The notes under the pieces are model-generated. The model saw nothing but the letters and a program-made list of their open reading frames with translations. It was not told where the DNA came from and did not search any database. DNA of 64,000 nucleotides, from assembly GCA_016873455.1 (NCBI GenBank), contig VGXE01000002.1, positions 1 to 64,000 of the forward strand, in the 5' to 3' direction. How positions within the stretch are numbered: position 1 is the stretch's first letter; every line of letters begins with the position of its first letter. Below, in pieces: positions 24,935 to 34,218 of the stretch. Made by a program: the position numbers and the translations under genes. This stretch comes from Nitrospira sp. (GTDB lineage Bacteria > Nitrospirota > Nitrospiria > Nitrospirales > Nitrospiraceae).

Positions 24935-26293
24935 ATGATCATTCGAATCAAAAAAGGACTGGATTTGCCGATCAGCGGGAAACCGGAGCAGCGGATTGAG
25001 GTTGCCAAACCGGTTCGCCACATTGGTGTGTTCGGCGTGGACCATGTCGATCTCAAGCCCGCCATGCTGGTTGCTGAAGGGGACAAGGTCAAGCTCGGTC
25101 AAGCCCTGTTCGAGCACAAGAAGTTACCCGGCGTCCGCATCACGGCTCCGGGTGGCGGGACAGTTCGCGCGATCCATCGTGGCGCGCAACGGTTGCTCCA
25201 GTCCGTCGTCATCCGGCTTGACGACATCGAGGCCGAGGAGACATTTGCATCCTACCCTGCCAACCAACTGGCCGGCTTGACCGACACACAGGTGGTGGAC
25301 AATCTCTTGGCATCGGGGCTCTGGGTGGCCTTGCGCGCGCGCCCCTATAGCAAGATCGCCGACCCGGCTACTCGTCCGGCTGCCATCTTCGTGACGGCGA
25401 TGGACACGAACCCCTTAGCCGCCGATCCTGTTCCAATTATTACCGCAGAGGCTGAGTCGTTCGGCCATGGTCTGACTGTGCTCTCGCGCCTCGGCACCAT
25501 GCCGCTCTGGGTGTGCAAGTCGCCCGCAGCCGAACTGCCGTTGCCACAGGGTATCGGCCACATCCGCCAGGCGAGTTTCGACGGACCCCACCCGGCCGGT
25601 CTGCCGGGGACGCACATCCATTTCCTCGAACCGGTCGACGTCAACAAGGTGGTCTGGCATCTCAACTACCAAGAGGTGATTGCGATCGGGAAGCTGTTTA
25701 CCAGCGGCCGGTTATCAACAGGGCGCATTGTCGCGTTGGGCGGACCGCAAGTGAAGCAGCCCCGCCTGCTGCAGACCAGGCTCGGCGCGAACATCGAGGA
25801 GTTGATCGAGGGTGAGGTGCAGGACGGTGAGAGCCGCGTCATCTCCGGCTCGATCTTGTCTGGACGTCACGCAGCCGGCTGGTCGTCGTATCTCGGACGC
25901 CATCACTTGCAGGTCTGTGCGATTCGGGAAGGGGTCGAACGCACCTTCCTGGGCTGGTTCACCCCGGGGCGAACCACCTTCTCCCAGAGCAACGTCATGC
26001 TCTCGAGTCTCTTCCGTTATCGCCGGGAGGAGTTTGGGCTGACCACCGGGCTCAATGGAGGTCATCGCGCCATGGTGCCCTTCGGCAACTTCGAAGACAT
26101 CATGCCCCTGGATATCCTCCCGACGCAGTTGTTGCGGTACCTGATGGTGGGCGACACCGACATGGCGCAACAACTGGGCTGCATGGAATTGGACGAGGAA
26201 GACCTCGCCCTCTGCTCCTTCGTGTGTGTCGGCAAGAACGACTATGGCCCCGTCCTGAGGAACGTGTTGAGCCAGATTGAGAAAGAAGGCTGA
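24935..26293 (+). CDS. nqrA: Na+-translocating NADH:quinone reductase subunit A
   Basis: 452 residues, usual length. The start MIIRIKKGLDLPISGKPEQ is the NqrA signature, which fixes the ATG at 24935 although no strong ribosome site precedes it. GKPE, HIGVFGVDHVDLKPAMLV and the later ALGGPQVKQPRLL are family blocks. NqrA is the peripheral cytoplasmic subunit near the quinone site. The stop overlaps the nqrB start by one base. It opens a complete nqrABCDEF set inserted between hydrogenase genes. Confidence 0.95.
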   Translation: MIIRIKKGLDLPISGKPEQRIEVAKPVRHIGVFGVDHVDLKPAMLVAEGDKVKLGQALFEHKKLPGVRITAPGGGTVRAIHRGAQRLLQSVVIRLDDIEAEETFASYPANQLAGLTDTQVVDNLLASGLWVALRARPYSKIADPATRPAAIFVTAMDTNPLAADPVPIITAEAESFGHGLTVLSRLGTMPLWVCKSPAAELPLPQGIGHIRQASFDGPHPAGLPGTHIHFLEPVDVNKVVWHLNYQEVIAIGKLFTSGRLSTGRIVALGGPQVKQPRLLQTRLGANIEELIEGEVQDGESRVISGSILSGRHAAGWSSYLGRHHLQVCAIREGVERTFLGWFTPGRTTFSQSNVMLSSLFRYRREEFGLTTGLNGGHRAMVPFGNFEDIMPLDILPTQLLRYLMVGDTDMAQQLGCMELDEEDLALCSFVCVGKNDYGPVLRNVLSQIEKEG

Positions 26294-27507
26294 TGGCCGG
26301 TATGAAACGGTATTTCGATCATCTCAGACCCCTATTTGCCAAGGGCGGCAAGTATGAGAAGTACTATCCCGTGTTCGAGATGGTTGATGGGTTTTTCTAT
26401 TCCTCCCCCGAAACCACACACCACGCGCCGCATGTGCGGGACGGCATCGATCTGAAACGATTGATGGTGTACGTGGTCGTGGCGATGATTCCCTGCATCC
26501 TGTGGAGCTGGTTCAACACCGGTTATCAGGCCAATCTGGCCCTCGCTAAGATGGGGGTGGCCAAGACAGGCTGGCGGTATGACGTGCTGGCAGCGCTCCA
26601 TATTGGGTTTGATGCCGGCAGTATTTTGGCCAATATGGTCCATGGTTTCTTGTATTTTCTGCCGATCTATCTGACGACCCTCATCGTCGGCGGTGTCTGG
26701 GAAACGGTCTTTTCCACGGTACGCCAGAAAGAGATCAATGAAGGCTTTCTGGTCACCTCCATGCTCTTCACGCTGACGCTGCCACCCGATATGCCGCTCT
26801 GGATGGTGGCCATCGGAATCAGCTTTGGCGTGGTCCTGGGCAAAGAGATCTTCGGCGGGACCGGCAAGAATTTTCTCAATCCCGCCCTGACCGGGCGGGC
26901 CTTTCTGTTTTTCGCGTATCCTGCCGAAATATCCGGTGACCGCGTGTGGGTGGCGGTGGATGGCTATTCCGGTGCGACCGCGCTCAGCCTTGGGAAAGTG
27001 GGTGGCGTCGACGAGATCGTCCGCGGAGGTTTGACCTGGTGGGATGCCTTCATCGGCCTGATGCCTGGCTCCATGGGGGAAACCTCCACCCTTGCCTGTC
27101 TGCTCGGGGCAGCGTTCCTCATCTATACGGGAGTCGGGTCCTGGCGTATTATCGTCGGGTGCTTTGTCGGAATGGTCGGGGCCTCGCTCCTCTTCAACAT
27201 GATCGGCAGCGAGACCAATCCGATGGTGGCGATGCCCTGGTACTGGCACCTGGTGCTGGGCGGGTTTGCCTTAGGCGCGGTCTTTATGGCTACCGACCCA
27301 GTGTCGGCCGCCATGACGAGCGCCGGGCGCTGGGTGTTCGGCATTCTCATCGGAAGTATGACCGTGCTGATCCGTGTCGCGAACCCGGCGTTTCCCGAAG
27401 GCGTGATGCTTACGATTTTGTTCGCCAACGTGTTTGCGCCTTTGATCGATTATGCGGTCATTCAGCTAAATGTCCGACGGAGGCTCCGCCGCCATGTCCG
27501 CGCCTGA
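26293..27507 (+). CDS. nqrB: Na+-NQR membrane subunit B
   Basis: 404 residues with about ten membrane helices. The covalent FMN site is GYSGATALSLGK, where the Thr of SGAT receives FMN from ApbE. GGTGKNFLNPALTGRAF is another conserved NqrB/RnfD block. NqrB holds part of the Na+ path, riboflavin and the quinone site. The gene starts on the last base of nqrA, and its 3' end overlaps nqrC by up to 38 bases. Confidence 0.95.
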   Translation: MAGMKRYFDHLRPLFAKGGKYEKYYPVFEMVDGFFYSSPETTHHAPHVRDGIDLKRLMVYVVVAMIPCILWSWFNTGYQANLALAKMGVAKTGWRYDVLAALHIGFDAGSILANMVHGFLYFLPIYLTTLIVGGVWETVFSTVRQKEINEGFLVTSMLFTLTLPPDMPLWMVAIGISFGVVLGKEIFGGTGKNFLNPALTGRAFLFFAYPAEISGDRVWVAVDGYSGATALSLGKVGGVDEIVRGGLTWWDAFIGLMPGSMGETSTLACLLGAAFLIYTGVGSWRIIVGCFVGMVGASLLFNMIGSETNPMVAMPWYWHLVLGGFALGAVFMATDPVSAAMTSAGRWVFGILIGSMTVLIRVANPAFPEGVMLTILFANVFAPLIDYAVIQLNVRRRLRRHVRA

Positions 27508-28303
27508 ATCCGATTCCGCCGTATCCGCGGCGCCTGTTGAGAGTGCAAGCCGGACGTTGCTGGTGACGCTGGTCCTCTGTCTGGTCTGCTCGGTGGTGGT
27601 TGCCGGCGCGGCGGTGCTTCTTCGACCGATTCAGGACACGAATAAGAAGGCCGACCTTATCAGGAATGTGGTTGCGGTCTCCGGCCTCCTCAAGGAGGGA
27701 CTCACGGAAGAACAAGCGCTCAAACGGATTGATGCGCGCATGATCGAACTGGCCACAGGCGACGAGGTGAAGGGGATCGATCCCGACACCTTCAACATCG
27801 TCAAGGCCGGGAAGGATCCCGAGATCTCCACCGAACTCACCCGTCGGGAGGATGTCGCGCAAATCAGGCGCGAACCGCGCTATCTACCGGTCTATCGGAT
27901 TGTCGGCGACAACGGCGAGTTGAAGAAACTGATCTTGCCGGTGTATGGCTATGGGCTCTGGTCCACCATGTACGGGTTTCTTGCGCTGGAAGCGGATTTG
28001 CGAACGGTTCAGGGGCTCCGTTTCTATCAGCATGCCGAGACCCCGGGGTTAGGAGGAGAGGTCGACAATCCCAAGTGGCGCGCACAATGGACGGGCAAAG
28101 TCCTCTTCGACGACAAATGGAAGGTGCAGGTCGAAATCACGAAGGTTGCGATTGACAGTTCCAGCCCGGACGCGCAACATCAGGTTGACGCACTGGCTGG
28201 CGCCACCATCACCTCGCGAGGTGTGGAGAATTTGCTGAAGTTCTGGCTGAGCGACAAAGGGTATGGGCCCTACCTGTCCCGTTTGCGTCACGAAAGGAGC
28301 TAA
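27470..28303 (+). CDS. nqrC: Na+-NQR subunit C (FMN-binding)
   Basis: 277 residues if read from 27470; a second ATG at 27494 would remove the overlap with most of nqrB. One N-terminal membrane helix ([20 protein letters not shown]) is followed by a periplasmic FMN-binding domain whose attachment motif is [17 protein letters not shown]. The Thr is the covalent FMN site modified by ApbE. It carries electrons from the NqrD/E iron centre to NqrB. Confidence 0.94.
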   Translation: MSDGGSAAMSAPESDSAVSAAPVESASRTLLVTLVLCLVCSVVVAGAAVLLRPIQDTNKKADLIRNVVAVSGLLKEGLTEEQALKRIDARMIELATGDEVKGIDPDTFNIVKAGKDPEISTELTRREDVAQIRREPRYLPVYRIVGDNGELKKLILPVYGYGLWSTMYGFLALEADLRTVQGLRFYQHAETPGLGGEVDNPKWRAQWTGKVLFDDKWKVQVEITKVAIDSSSPDAQHQVDALAGATITSRGVENLLKFWLSDKGYGPYLSRLRHERS

Positions 28304-28308
28304 CGCTC

Positions 28309-28974
28309 ATGTCGTACCAACCCAAGAAGATCCTGTTCGACCCGATCGTTGACAATAACCCGGTCATCTTGCAAGTCCTAGGAATTTGCTCGGCGTTGGC
28401 CGTGACGTCGAAGCTCTCCACCACGATCACGATGTGCATCGCGTTGACCGTCGTCACCGCCTGCTCTAATGCCGCCATCAGTTTGGTCCGAAACCATACT
28501 CCGAGCAGTATCCGCATCATCGTGCAGATGACGATTATTTCGTCGCTGGTCATCGTCACCGATCAGTTCATCAAAGCCTACGCCTTCTCCATCAGCAAGG
28601 ACCTGTCGGTTTTCGTCGGGTTGATTATCACCAATTGTATCGTCATGGGACGGGCTGAAGCCTATGCGATGAAACATCCCCCGCTCCCCAGCTTCCTCGA
28701 TGGGCTCGGCAATGGCCTCGGCTATAGTGCTCTCCTCATGGCCGTCGGAGTCATTCGCGAGCTGTTCGGGTCCGGTTCCTTGTTCGGGTATCCGATCCTC
28801 CCGCTTGATCGGGATGGCGGGTGGTATGTGCCGAACGGCCTGTTGCTTCTGCCTCCAAGTGCGTTCTTCCTGATCGGCATGATCATTTGGGTGGTGCGTT
28901 CCTGGAAGCCGGCACAAGTCGAGCAGCCTGAATACAAGATCTATCATGCGCCTCGACCGGAGGTGGCTTCATAA
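28309..28974 (+). CDS. nqrD: Na+-NQR membrane subunit D
   Basis: 221 residues, six helices. [20 protein letters not shown] is the usual start, and [13 protein letters not shown] contains the conserved Cys that helps hold the membrane iron-sulfur centre shared with NqrE. It lies five bases after nqrC and overlaps nqrE by one base. Confidence 0.95.
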   Translation: MSYQPKKILFDPIVDNNPVILQVLGICSALAVTSKLSTTITMCIALTVVTACSNAAISLVRNHTPSSIRIIVQMTIISSLVIVTDQFIKAYAFSISKDLSVFVGLIITNCIVMGRAEAYAMKHPPLPSFLDGLGNGLGYSALLMAVGVIRELFGSGSLFGYPILPLDRDGGWYVPNGLLLLPPSAFFLIGMIIWVVRSWKPAQVEQPEYKIYHAPRPEVAS

Positions 28975-29579
28975 TGGAACTCGTCAATCTGTTCATCAAA
29001 GCCGTCTTCGTTGAGAATCTGGCGCTGACGTTTTTTCTCGGCATGTGCACGTTCCTCGCCGTCTCGAAAAAAATCGGCACGGCCCTCGGGCTCGGCATCG
29101 CGGTGATCGTTGTCCAAAGCCTGACCATCCCGATCAATAATCTGATCTACCAGTTTCTGATCAAGGATCGCGCGCTGGCATGGGCAGGGCTCCCTGAGAT
29201 CAGTCTGGATTTCCTCGGGCTCATCACCTACATCAGCGTCATCGCCGCGGTCGTCCAGGTGCTGGAAATGTTTCTCGATCGATATGTCCCGTCACTGTAC
29301 AACTCGCTGGGGATCTTTTTGCCGCTGATTACCGTCAACTGCGCCATTCTCGGCGGCTGCCTGTTTATGGTCGAACGCGACTATAACTTCAGCGAGAGCG
29401 TCACCTATGGGGTGGCCTCAGGTTTTGGGTGGGCGCTTGCCATCGTCGCGATGGCAGGGGTCCGTGAGAAGCTCAAGTATTCCGACATCCCCGCCGGGTT
29501 GCAGGGACTGGGTGTCACCTTTATCACTGCGGGATTGATGGCCCTGGGGTTCATGGCCTTTTCTGGCATTCAACTTTAA
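28974..29579 (+). CDS. nqrE: Na+-NQR membrane subunit E
   Basis: 201 residues, six helices, starting with [20 protein letters not shown] and [20 protein letters not shown]; the GMC and later [11 protein letters not shown] motifs hold the cysteines shared with NqrD. Inverted topology relative to NqrD is family knowledge. It directly follows nqrD. Confidence 0.95.
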   Translation: MELVNLFIKAVFVENLALTFFLGMCTFLAVSKKIGTALGLGIAVIVVQSLTIPINNLIYQFLIKDRALAWAGLPEISLDFLGLITYISVIAAVVQVLEMFLDRYVPSLYNSLGIFLPLITVNCAILGGCLFMVERDYNFSESVTYGVASGFGWALAIVAMAGVREKLKYSDIPAGLQGLGVTFITAGLMALGFMAFSGIQL

Positions 29580-29598
29580 GGTTGTTGAGAGACCGCGC

Positions 29599-30819
29599 AT
29601 GATCGAGATCCTGCTGGGAGTCGGTGTCTTCACCGGGTTCGTCCTCCTTCTCGCCGTTTTCATTCTGAGTGCGCGCTCGAAGCTGGTGGCCAGCGGCAAC
29701 GTGACGATTACGATCAACGACAAGAAATCGATCGAGACACCGATCGGAGGGAAGCTGCTCGGTGCGCTCGGCGACGCCAAGATTTTTATCAGTTCCGCTT
29801 GCGGGGGCGGCGGGACCTGTGGGGTGTGCCGGGTAAAAGTATTCGAAGGGGGAGGGGTGATTCTGCCGACCGAAACCTCGCATATCAACAAGCGCGAGGC
29901 GCGCGAGGGTTATCGTTTGTCCTGTCAGGTGGCGGTCAAGCAGGACATGAAGATCGAGGTTCCGGACGAGGTCTTCGGAGTCAAGAAATGGAACTGTACC
30001 GTCCGCTCCAACCATAATGTGGCCACCTTCATCAAGGAACTCGTCCTGGAGCTTCCCCAGGATGAATATGTCGATTTCCGTGCCGGAGGGTACATCCAGA
30101 TTTTCTGCCCTCCCTATGAGCATGCGTTTAAAGATTTTGACGTTGAAGAGAAGTTTCGCAGCGACTGGGACCGACTGAAACTCTGGGACCTGGTGTCCAA
30201 GGTCAATGAGCCTCTCGAGCGCGCCTACTCCATGGCCAATTACCCGGAAGAACGTGGCATCATTATGCTCAATATTCGTATTGCCACGCCCCCACCGCGC
30301 ACGCAAAATCTGCCTCCCGGAAAAATGTCGTCCTACCTGTTCGGGCTGAAACCGGGCGACAAGGTCACCATCTCCGGGCCCTTCGGAGAATTCTTTGCCC
30401 GTGACACCAAGAACGAGATGGTGTTCATCGGCGGCGGCGCCGGCATGGCGCCCATGCGGTCGCACATTTTCGATCAGCTAGGTCGCCTCAACACCACACG
30501 CAAGATGACCTTTTGGTACGGAGCTCGATCGAAGCGCGAGATGTTCTATGTGGACGATTTCAACAAGCTGGCCGCCGCGCACGACAACTTCACATGGCAT
30601 GTCGCCCTGTCCGACGCGCTTCCAGAAGACGCGTGGACCGGCTATACCGGCTTTATCCATAACGTGCTCTATAATGAATATCTGAAAACCCATCCGGCGC
30701 CCGAGGACTGTGAGTATTACCTGTGCGGACCGCCGATGATGAATGCCGCCGTGATCAAGATGCTATTGGATTTGGGGGTCGAGCGGGAAAACATCATGCT
30801 CGACGATTTCGGAGGATGA
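29599..30819 (+). CDS. nqrF: Na+-NQR subunit F, NADH-oxidising flavoprotein
   Basis: 406 residues: an N-terminal helix, a 2Fe-2S domain with [17 protein letters not shown] and a later SCQVAV cysteine, then an FAD/NADH reductase domain ([13 protein letters not shown] for [20 protein letters not shown] and [14 protein letters not shown] for NADH). The terminal [10 protein letters not shown] is canonical. Its last 27 codons are the start of a 210-base unit repeated in tandem downstream (30739-31158). Confidence 0.95.
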   Translation: MIEILLGVGVFTGFVLLLAVFILSARSKLVASGNVTITINDKKSIETPIGGKLLGALGDAKIFISSACGGGGTCGVCRVKVFEGGGVILPTETSHINKREAREGYRLSCQVAVKQDMKIEVPDEVFGVKKWNCTVRSNHNVATFIKELVLELPQDEYVDFRAGGYIQIFCPPYEHAFKDFDVEEKFRSDWDRLKLWDLVSKVNEPLERAYSMANYPEERGIIMLNIRIATPPPRTQNLPPGKMSSYLFGLKPGDKVTISGPFGEFFARDTKNEMVFIGGGAGMAPMRSHIFDQLGRLNTTRKMTFWYGARSKREMFYVDDFNKLAAAHDNFTWHVALSDALPEDAWTGYTGFIHNVLYNEYLKTHPAPEDCEYYLCGPPMMNAAVIKMLLDLGVERENIMLDDFGG

Positions 30820-31158
30820 CCAACCATGCCTCCCTCCATGCCCCGCCTCCGTGCACTGGTTGTCCTGATCGTTCTGCTGGCTGCCGGTGTCGGCTTCAGC
30901 CTGCTGCGTCCTGAGCCTCCTGTCGCAGAGCTGCACATGAGTGGGCTGATGAAGACCACCGTGATCAGGACGCTGTTTGATCTGAGTGTCCAGCAAGAGA
31001 ACATCCTGCTCCATGCCTTTGGAGGATGAGCATCCATGCGTCCTTCCATCCTGCGACCCCGTGCACTGGTTGCCCTGATCGTTCTGCTGGCTGCCGGTGT
31101 CGGCTTCAGCCTGCTGCGTCCTGACCCGCCTGTTCCAGAGCTGCACATGAGTGGTCGC
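30739..31158 (+). repeat. 210-base tandem duplication across the nqrF/apbE junction
   Basis: Unit 1 is 30739-30948 and unit 2 is 30949-31158, in register with no gaps. Each unit holds the nqrF 3' end, a short spacer with GGAGGATGA, and an apbE 5' end. By hand, the nqrF part differs at about 22 of 87 bases and the apbE part at about 15 of 123, with a stretch of about 50 bases identical. A single unequal duplication followed by drift explains this. Confidence 0.9.
30826..31029 (+). pseudogene. chimeric 67-codon frame: ApbE signal anchor fused to an NqrF tail
   Basis: The frame begins like ApbE (RALVVLIVLLAAGVGFSLLR, to ELHMSG) and ends like NqrF (TTVIRTLFDLSVQQENILLH, then AFGG). It is the middle joint of the 210-base tandem duplication. 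It keeps a start, a GGAGGATGACC ribosome site and an uninterrupted frame, so it may be made as a short membrane-anchored peptide, but it has neither an ApbE active site nor an NqrF domain. Most likely a by-product. Confidence 0.7.
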
Positions 31159-32091
31159 ACCATGGGGACCACCTACAATGTCAAATACCGCCCCACTCAC
31201 ACTACTCCGGCAGTGAAGGCCCTGCAGACCGAAGTGGACGCCTTGCTGGCTGAGATCAATCACACCATGTCCACCTATGACCCGGAATCAGAACTGTCGC
31301 GCTTCAATCGTCTGCGCACCACGGACTGGGTGTCCGCATCGGCTCCGCTCCGTGACGTGCTCAAAGCCGCACTCGAGATCGGCGTCCAGAGCGAAGGAGC
31401 CTTCGACATCACGGTTGGCCCCCTGGTCAATCTCTGGGGCTTCGGCCCCGAGGCTCATCCGGACCGCATTCCGCTTGAAACGGACATTGCCGCTGCACGC
31501 ACGCGCAGCGGACTTGATAAAATTACACTCAGTGCGACACAGCCGGCGATACGTAAGCATCGGCCTGATGTGTTTCTGGATCTGTCCGGGATCGCCAAGG
31601 GCTATGGGGTGGACCGCGTTGCTGAACTCATGACCGCGCATGGCATTGAACATTATATGGTTGAGATCGGTGGCGAGATACGGGTACGCGGGTTCAAGGA
31701 GCAGGATACCCCCTGGCGAATCGCGATTGAAAAGCCCTTGTCGGGCGAACGCTCGGTGCACACGATGCTGGCGCTGAGTGACATGGCCCTCGCCACATCG
31801 GGGAACTATCGGAACTTTTTTGAAATTGGTGGGCGACGCTATTCCCATACCATCGATCCGGCCACAGGCTGGCCGGTCGATCATCATCTGGTGTCGGTGA
31901 CGGTACTGGCGGAAACCAGCATGCGGGCCGATGCCTGGGCCACCGCGTTTCAGGTGTTGGGGCCTGAGCGTGGCATGGCCATCGCCGAACGGATCAATCT
32001 TCCCGTCCTTTTCGTCATTGAGCATGATGGACAATTTGAGGAACGTGTCTGCTGTGCCTTCCAGCGATACCGTCAACAGGTGCTGTCATGA
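31036..32091 (+). CDS. apbE: FAD:protein FMN transferase
   Basis: 351 residues. ApbE attaches FMN to Thr in NqrB and NqrC, so it belongs with this operon. An N-terminal export signal/lipid anchor region without a Cys (ALVALIVLLAAGVGFSLLRP) is followed by HMSGRTMGTTYNVKY, MSTYDPESELSRFN, the DLSGIAKGYGVDRV motif and SHTIDPATGWPV with the catalytic Asp/His region. The gene starts after the duplicated block and overlaps nqrM by four bases. Confidence 0.94.
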   Translation: MRPSILRPRALVALIVLLAAGVGFSLLRPDPPVPELHMSGRTMGTTYNVKYRPTHTTPAVKALQTEVDALLAEINHTMSTYDPESELSRFNRLRTTDWVSASAPLRDVLKAALEIGVQSEGAFDITVGPLVNLWGFGPEAHPDRIPLETDIAAARTRSGLDKITLSATQPAIRKHRPDVFLDLSGIAKGYGVDRVAELMTAHGIEHYMVEIGGEIRVRGFKEQDTPWRIAIEKPLSGERSVHTMLALSDMALATSGNYRNFFEIGGRRYSHTIDPATGWPVDHHLVSVTVLAETSMRADAWATAFQVLGPERGMAIAERINLPVLFVIEHDGQFEERVCCAFQRYRQQVLS

Positions 32092-32348
32092 CCATTTTCC
32101 TGGTGACCTTTCTTGTCATGGTGATTGCCATCCTGGCAATGGCGGTGGGTGTCCTGCTCGGTCGCCGTCCGATCGGCGGCAGTTGTGGTGGCCTAGACCG
32201 CCTTGGTCTGGAGTGTGATGCCGGCTGTGACAAGCCCTGCCCGGAACGTCTTGCCCGCATGCAGACGCACGATCCTTCTCACACGATTCAGCCGCAATTC
32301 ACGCACCTTGATCGTCACAGCGAGGCGCGGGATCGCCCTGGTTCGTGA
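32088..32348 (+). CDS. nqrM: Nqr maturation protein NqrM (DUF539)
   Basis: 86 residues: one N-terminal membrane helix (LVTFLVMVIAILAMAVGVLL) followed by GGSCGGLDRLGLECDAGCDK and PC. These four conserved cysteines define NqrM, needed for delivering iron to the NqrD/E centre. The C-terminal 35 residues are longer and more polar than in the shortest family members. The ATG overlaps the apbE stop (ATGA). It is the last nqr gene before the hydrogenase gamma gene at 32381. Confidence 0.93.
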   Translation: MTIFLVTFLVMVIAILAMAVGVLLGRRPIGGSCGGLDRLGLECDAGCDKPCPERLARMQTHDPSHTIQPQFTHLDRHSEARDRPGS

Positions 32349-32380
32349 AGAGGAAAATGGGACTCCAATAAGGAGCCACG

Positions 32381-33247
32381 ATGGTGCCCTCCGCACAGAC
32401 CACCGGTCACACTCCGGCCAATCCCTATCTGATCCAGCCCGCCACCATTGTGGAGAAAACCAGAGCCGCGGATGGGATCGACACCTATCGATTGCGGTTG
32501 GTCGATGAGCAAGTTCGGCGGAACTTTCGCTTCACTGCCGGGCAGTTCAACATGCTTTATCTGTTCGGCGTCGGCGAGGTGGCGATCTCGATTGTGTCGG
32601 ATCCGGACGAGCCGGACTATCTCGATCACACAATCCGCGTCGCAGGGCGAGTGACCACCGCCATCTCGCGATTGCAGATCGGCGAGGTGCTGGGCATCCG
32701 CGGTCCGTTTGGGCAGGGCTGGCCCTTGGAGGAGGCGCGCGGGCGCGACATCGTCATCGCGACCGGCGGTCTGGGCTGCGCCCCCGTGATGGGGGCCATC
32801 GACTCTATCTTCCGCCGCCGCCAGGACTACGGATCGGTGAAGATTATCCACGGGGTGAAGACGCCGAATGATCTTCTCTACCAGGAGCGGTTCGAGGCCT
32901 GGAGGAAACAGCCGAACACCGAAGTCCTCCTGGCCAGCGATCGGCCTGACGAGACCTGGCGCCACCATGTCGGTGTGGTGACAGACCTGTTCGAACGTGT
33001 GCCGATCGATGCGGCGAAGACCATGGTCCTGATGTGCGGGCCCGAGATCATGATGCGGCTTGGCGTGCCGATTCTGCTTCGACGGGGGATTCCAGCCACT
33101 GCCGTGTACGTCTCGCTGGAACGGCATATGGAATGCGGGATTGGTCTCTGCGGCCATTGTCAGATGGGCCCCTATTTCCTGTGTAAAGACGGACCAGTCA
33201 TGCGCTACGACCGGGTCGAGCCGTGGTTGGGACGGGTAGGAGTATGA
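32381..33247 (+). CDS. group 3b-type [NiFe] hydrogenase gamma subunit (FAD/NAD(P)-binding)
   Basis: 288 residues of the ferredoxin-NADP reductase type: FAD region RFTAGQFNMLYLFGVGEVAI, NAD(P) loop IATGGLGCAPVMGAIDSIF, and a C-terminal 2Fe-2S set in MECGIGLCGHCQMGPYFLCK. It joins NAD(P)H chemistry to the iron-sulfur beta subunit. TAAGGAGCC precedes the ATG by a few bases. Only 32 bases separate it from nqrM, so it may be read on the nqr transcript. Confidence 0.9.
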   Translation: MVPSAQTTGHTPANPYLIQPATIVEKTRAADGIDTYRLRLVDEQVRRNFRFTAGQFNMLYLFGVGEVAISIVSDPDEPDYLDHTIRVAGRVTTAISRLQIGEVLGIRGPFGQGWPLEEARGRDIVIATGGLGCAPVMGAIDSIFRRRQDYGSVKIIHGVKTPNDLLYQERFEAWRKQPNTEVLLASDRPDETWRHHVGVVTDLFERVPIDAAKTMVLMCGPEIMMRLGVPILLRRGIPATAVYVSLERHMECGIGLCGHCQMGPYFLCKDGPVMRYDRVEPWLGRVGV

Positions 33248-33353
33248 CTTGCGACCAGCAATCAGCTTCCAGCGTTCAGCAGTCAGCAGGTGTTTTCCGA
33301 AAGGCTGAAAGCCGAGAGCTGATAGCTAATAACTGTAGTCAGAGTGAGCGGGG
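33248..33353. repeat. iterated intergenic repeat (CAGC/TCAGC type)
   Basis: The gap is filled with loose 7-9 base iterations: AGCAATCAGCTTCCAGCGTT and CAGCAGTCAGCAGG on one side, AGGCTGAAAGCCGAGAGCTG and ATAGCTAAT on the other, so the two sides can pair. No gene. It is one of several different iterated repeats between the hydrogenase genes. Confidence 0.5.
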
Positions 33354-34184
33354 ATGAACCAAGCGGCCATACAACTTAAGCAAACCAGCCGGCCCAAACT
33401 GGGTGTCTTCAAATTCGCCTCCTGCGATGGCTGCCAGCTCAGCGTCTTGAATCTGGAGGACGACTTGCTCGCGTTGGGGCAGGCGCTGGACATCGCCTAC
33501 TTTCCGGAAGCCTCCAGCCGCATGGAGGCGGGACCGTACGATATCGCGTTGGTTGAGGGGTCGATCACCACGGAAGAGGATGCGCATCGCATTCGGTCCG
33601 TGCGAGAGCAGGCGAAGGTCGTGGTCACGATCGGGGCCTGCGCGACCACCGGCGGGATTCAAGCCTTACGTAACTGGGCCGATGTCGAATCGTTCAAGCA
33701 AGTGGTGTATCCCAGTCCTGAGTACATACAGAGTCTCAGGACGTCTACGCCCATCTCAGAACATGTGCATGTGGAGTTCGAGCTGTGGGGTTGCCCGATC
33801 GACAAAGGCCAGCTCCTGCGCGTCATCACGGACCTGCTGGCCGGAGTCCAGCCACGTCTACCTGCCGATAGTGTCTGCCTGGAATGCAAGCGGCGCGGGA
33901 ATGTCTGTGTGCTGGTTGCCAAGGGGGTGCCCTGTCTGGGGCCGGTCACTCGATCTGGCTGTGGCGCCATCTGTCCCAGTATGGGACGCGACTGTTATGG
34001 CTGCTTCGGCCCGATGGAACGAGCGCGGACAGGACCGGGCCTCCCGCCCAATACCGCTTCGCTGGCCAAGCAATTTCATGGGGGGCTTCAGCTGATTCCG
34101 GTCGAAGTGGTGCGAAGATTTCGCGGCATCAATGGGTATGCAGCCCCCTTCAAGCAGGAAAGCGAGAGGTGGGGGCAGAAATAG
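33354..34184 (+). CDS. group 3b-type [NiFe] hydrogenase small (delta) subunit
   Basis: 276 residues. Iron-sulfur ligands appear in the usual order: FASCDGCQLSVLNLE, then GACATTGGIQ, then LWGCPIDKGQ, and distal sets CLECKRRGNVCVL, GVPCLGPVTRSGCGAICP and DCYGCFGPME. No export signal, which fits a cytoplasmic group 3 enzyme. The large subunit gene follows 34 bases downstream. Confidence 0.93.
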   Translation: MNQAAIQLKQTSRPKLGVFKFASCDGCQLSVLNLEDDLLALGQALDIAYFPEASSRMEAGPYDIALVEGSITTEEDAHRIRSVREQAKVVVTIGACATTGGIQALRNWADVESFKQVVYPSPEYIQSLRTSTPISEHVHVEFELWGCPIDKGQLLRVITDLLAGVQPRLPADSVCLECKRRGNVCVLVAKGVPCLGPVTRSGCGAICPSMGRDCYGCFGPMERARTGPGLPPNTASLAKQFHGGLQLIPVEVVRRFRGINGYAAPFKQESERWGQK

Positions 34185-34218
34185 TGAGACGTGAAAAGTG
34201 AGACGTGAAAGGTGAGAA
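34185..34218. repeat. iterated GTGAGAcGTGAAA intergenic repeat
   Basis: The gap consists of GTGAGACGTGAAAAGTGAGA and CGTGAAAGGTGAGAAGTGA, imperfect repeats of a GTGA-(G/A)A unit. The same kind of sequence follows hypD (41743-41780) and lies near 57815-57900. The last repeat GTG is probably the large-subunit start codon. Confidence 0.55.
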
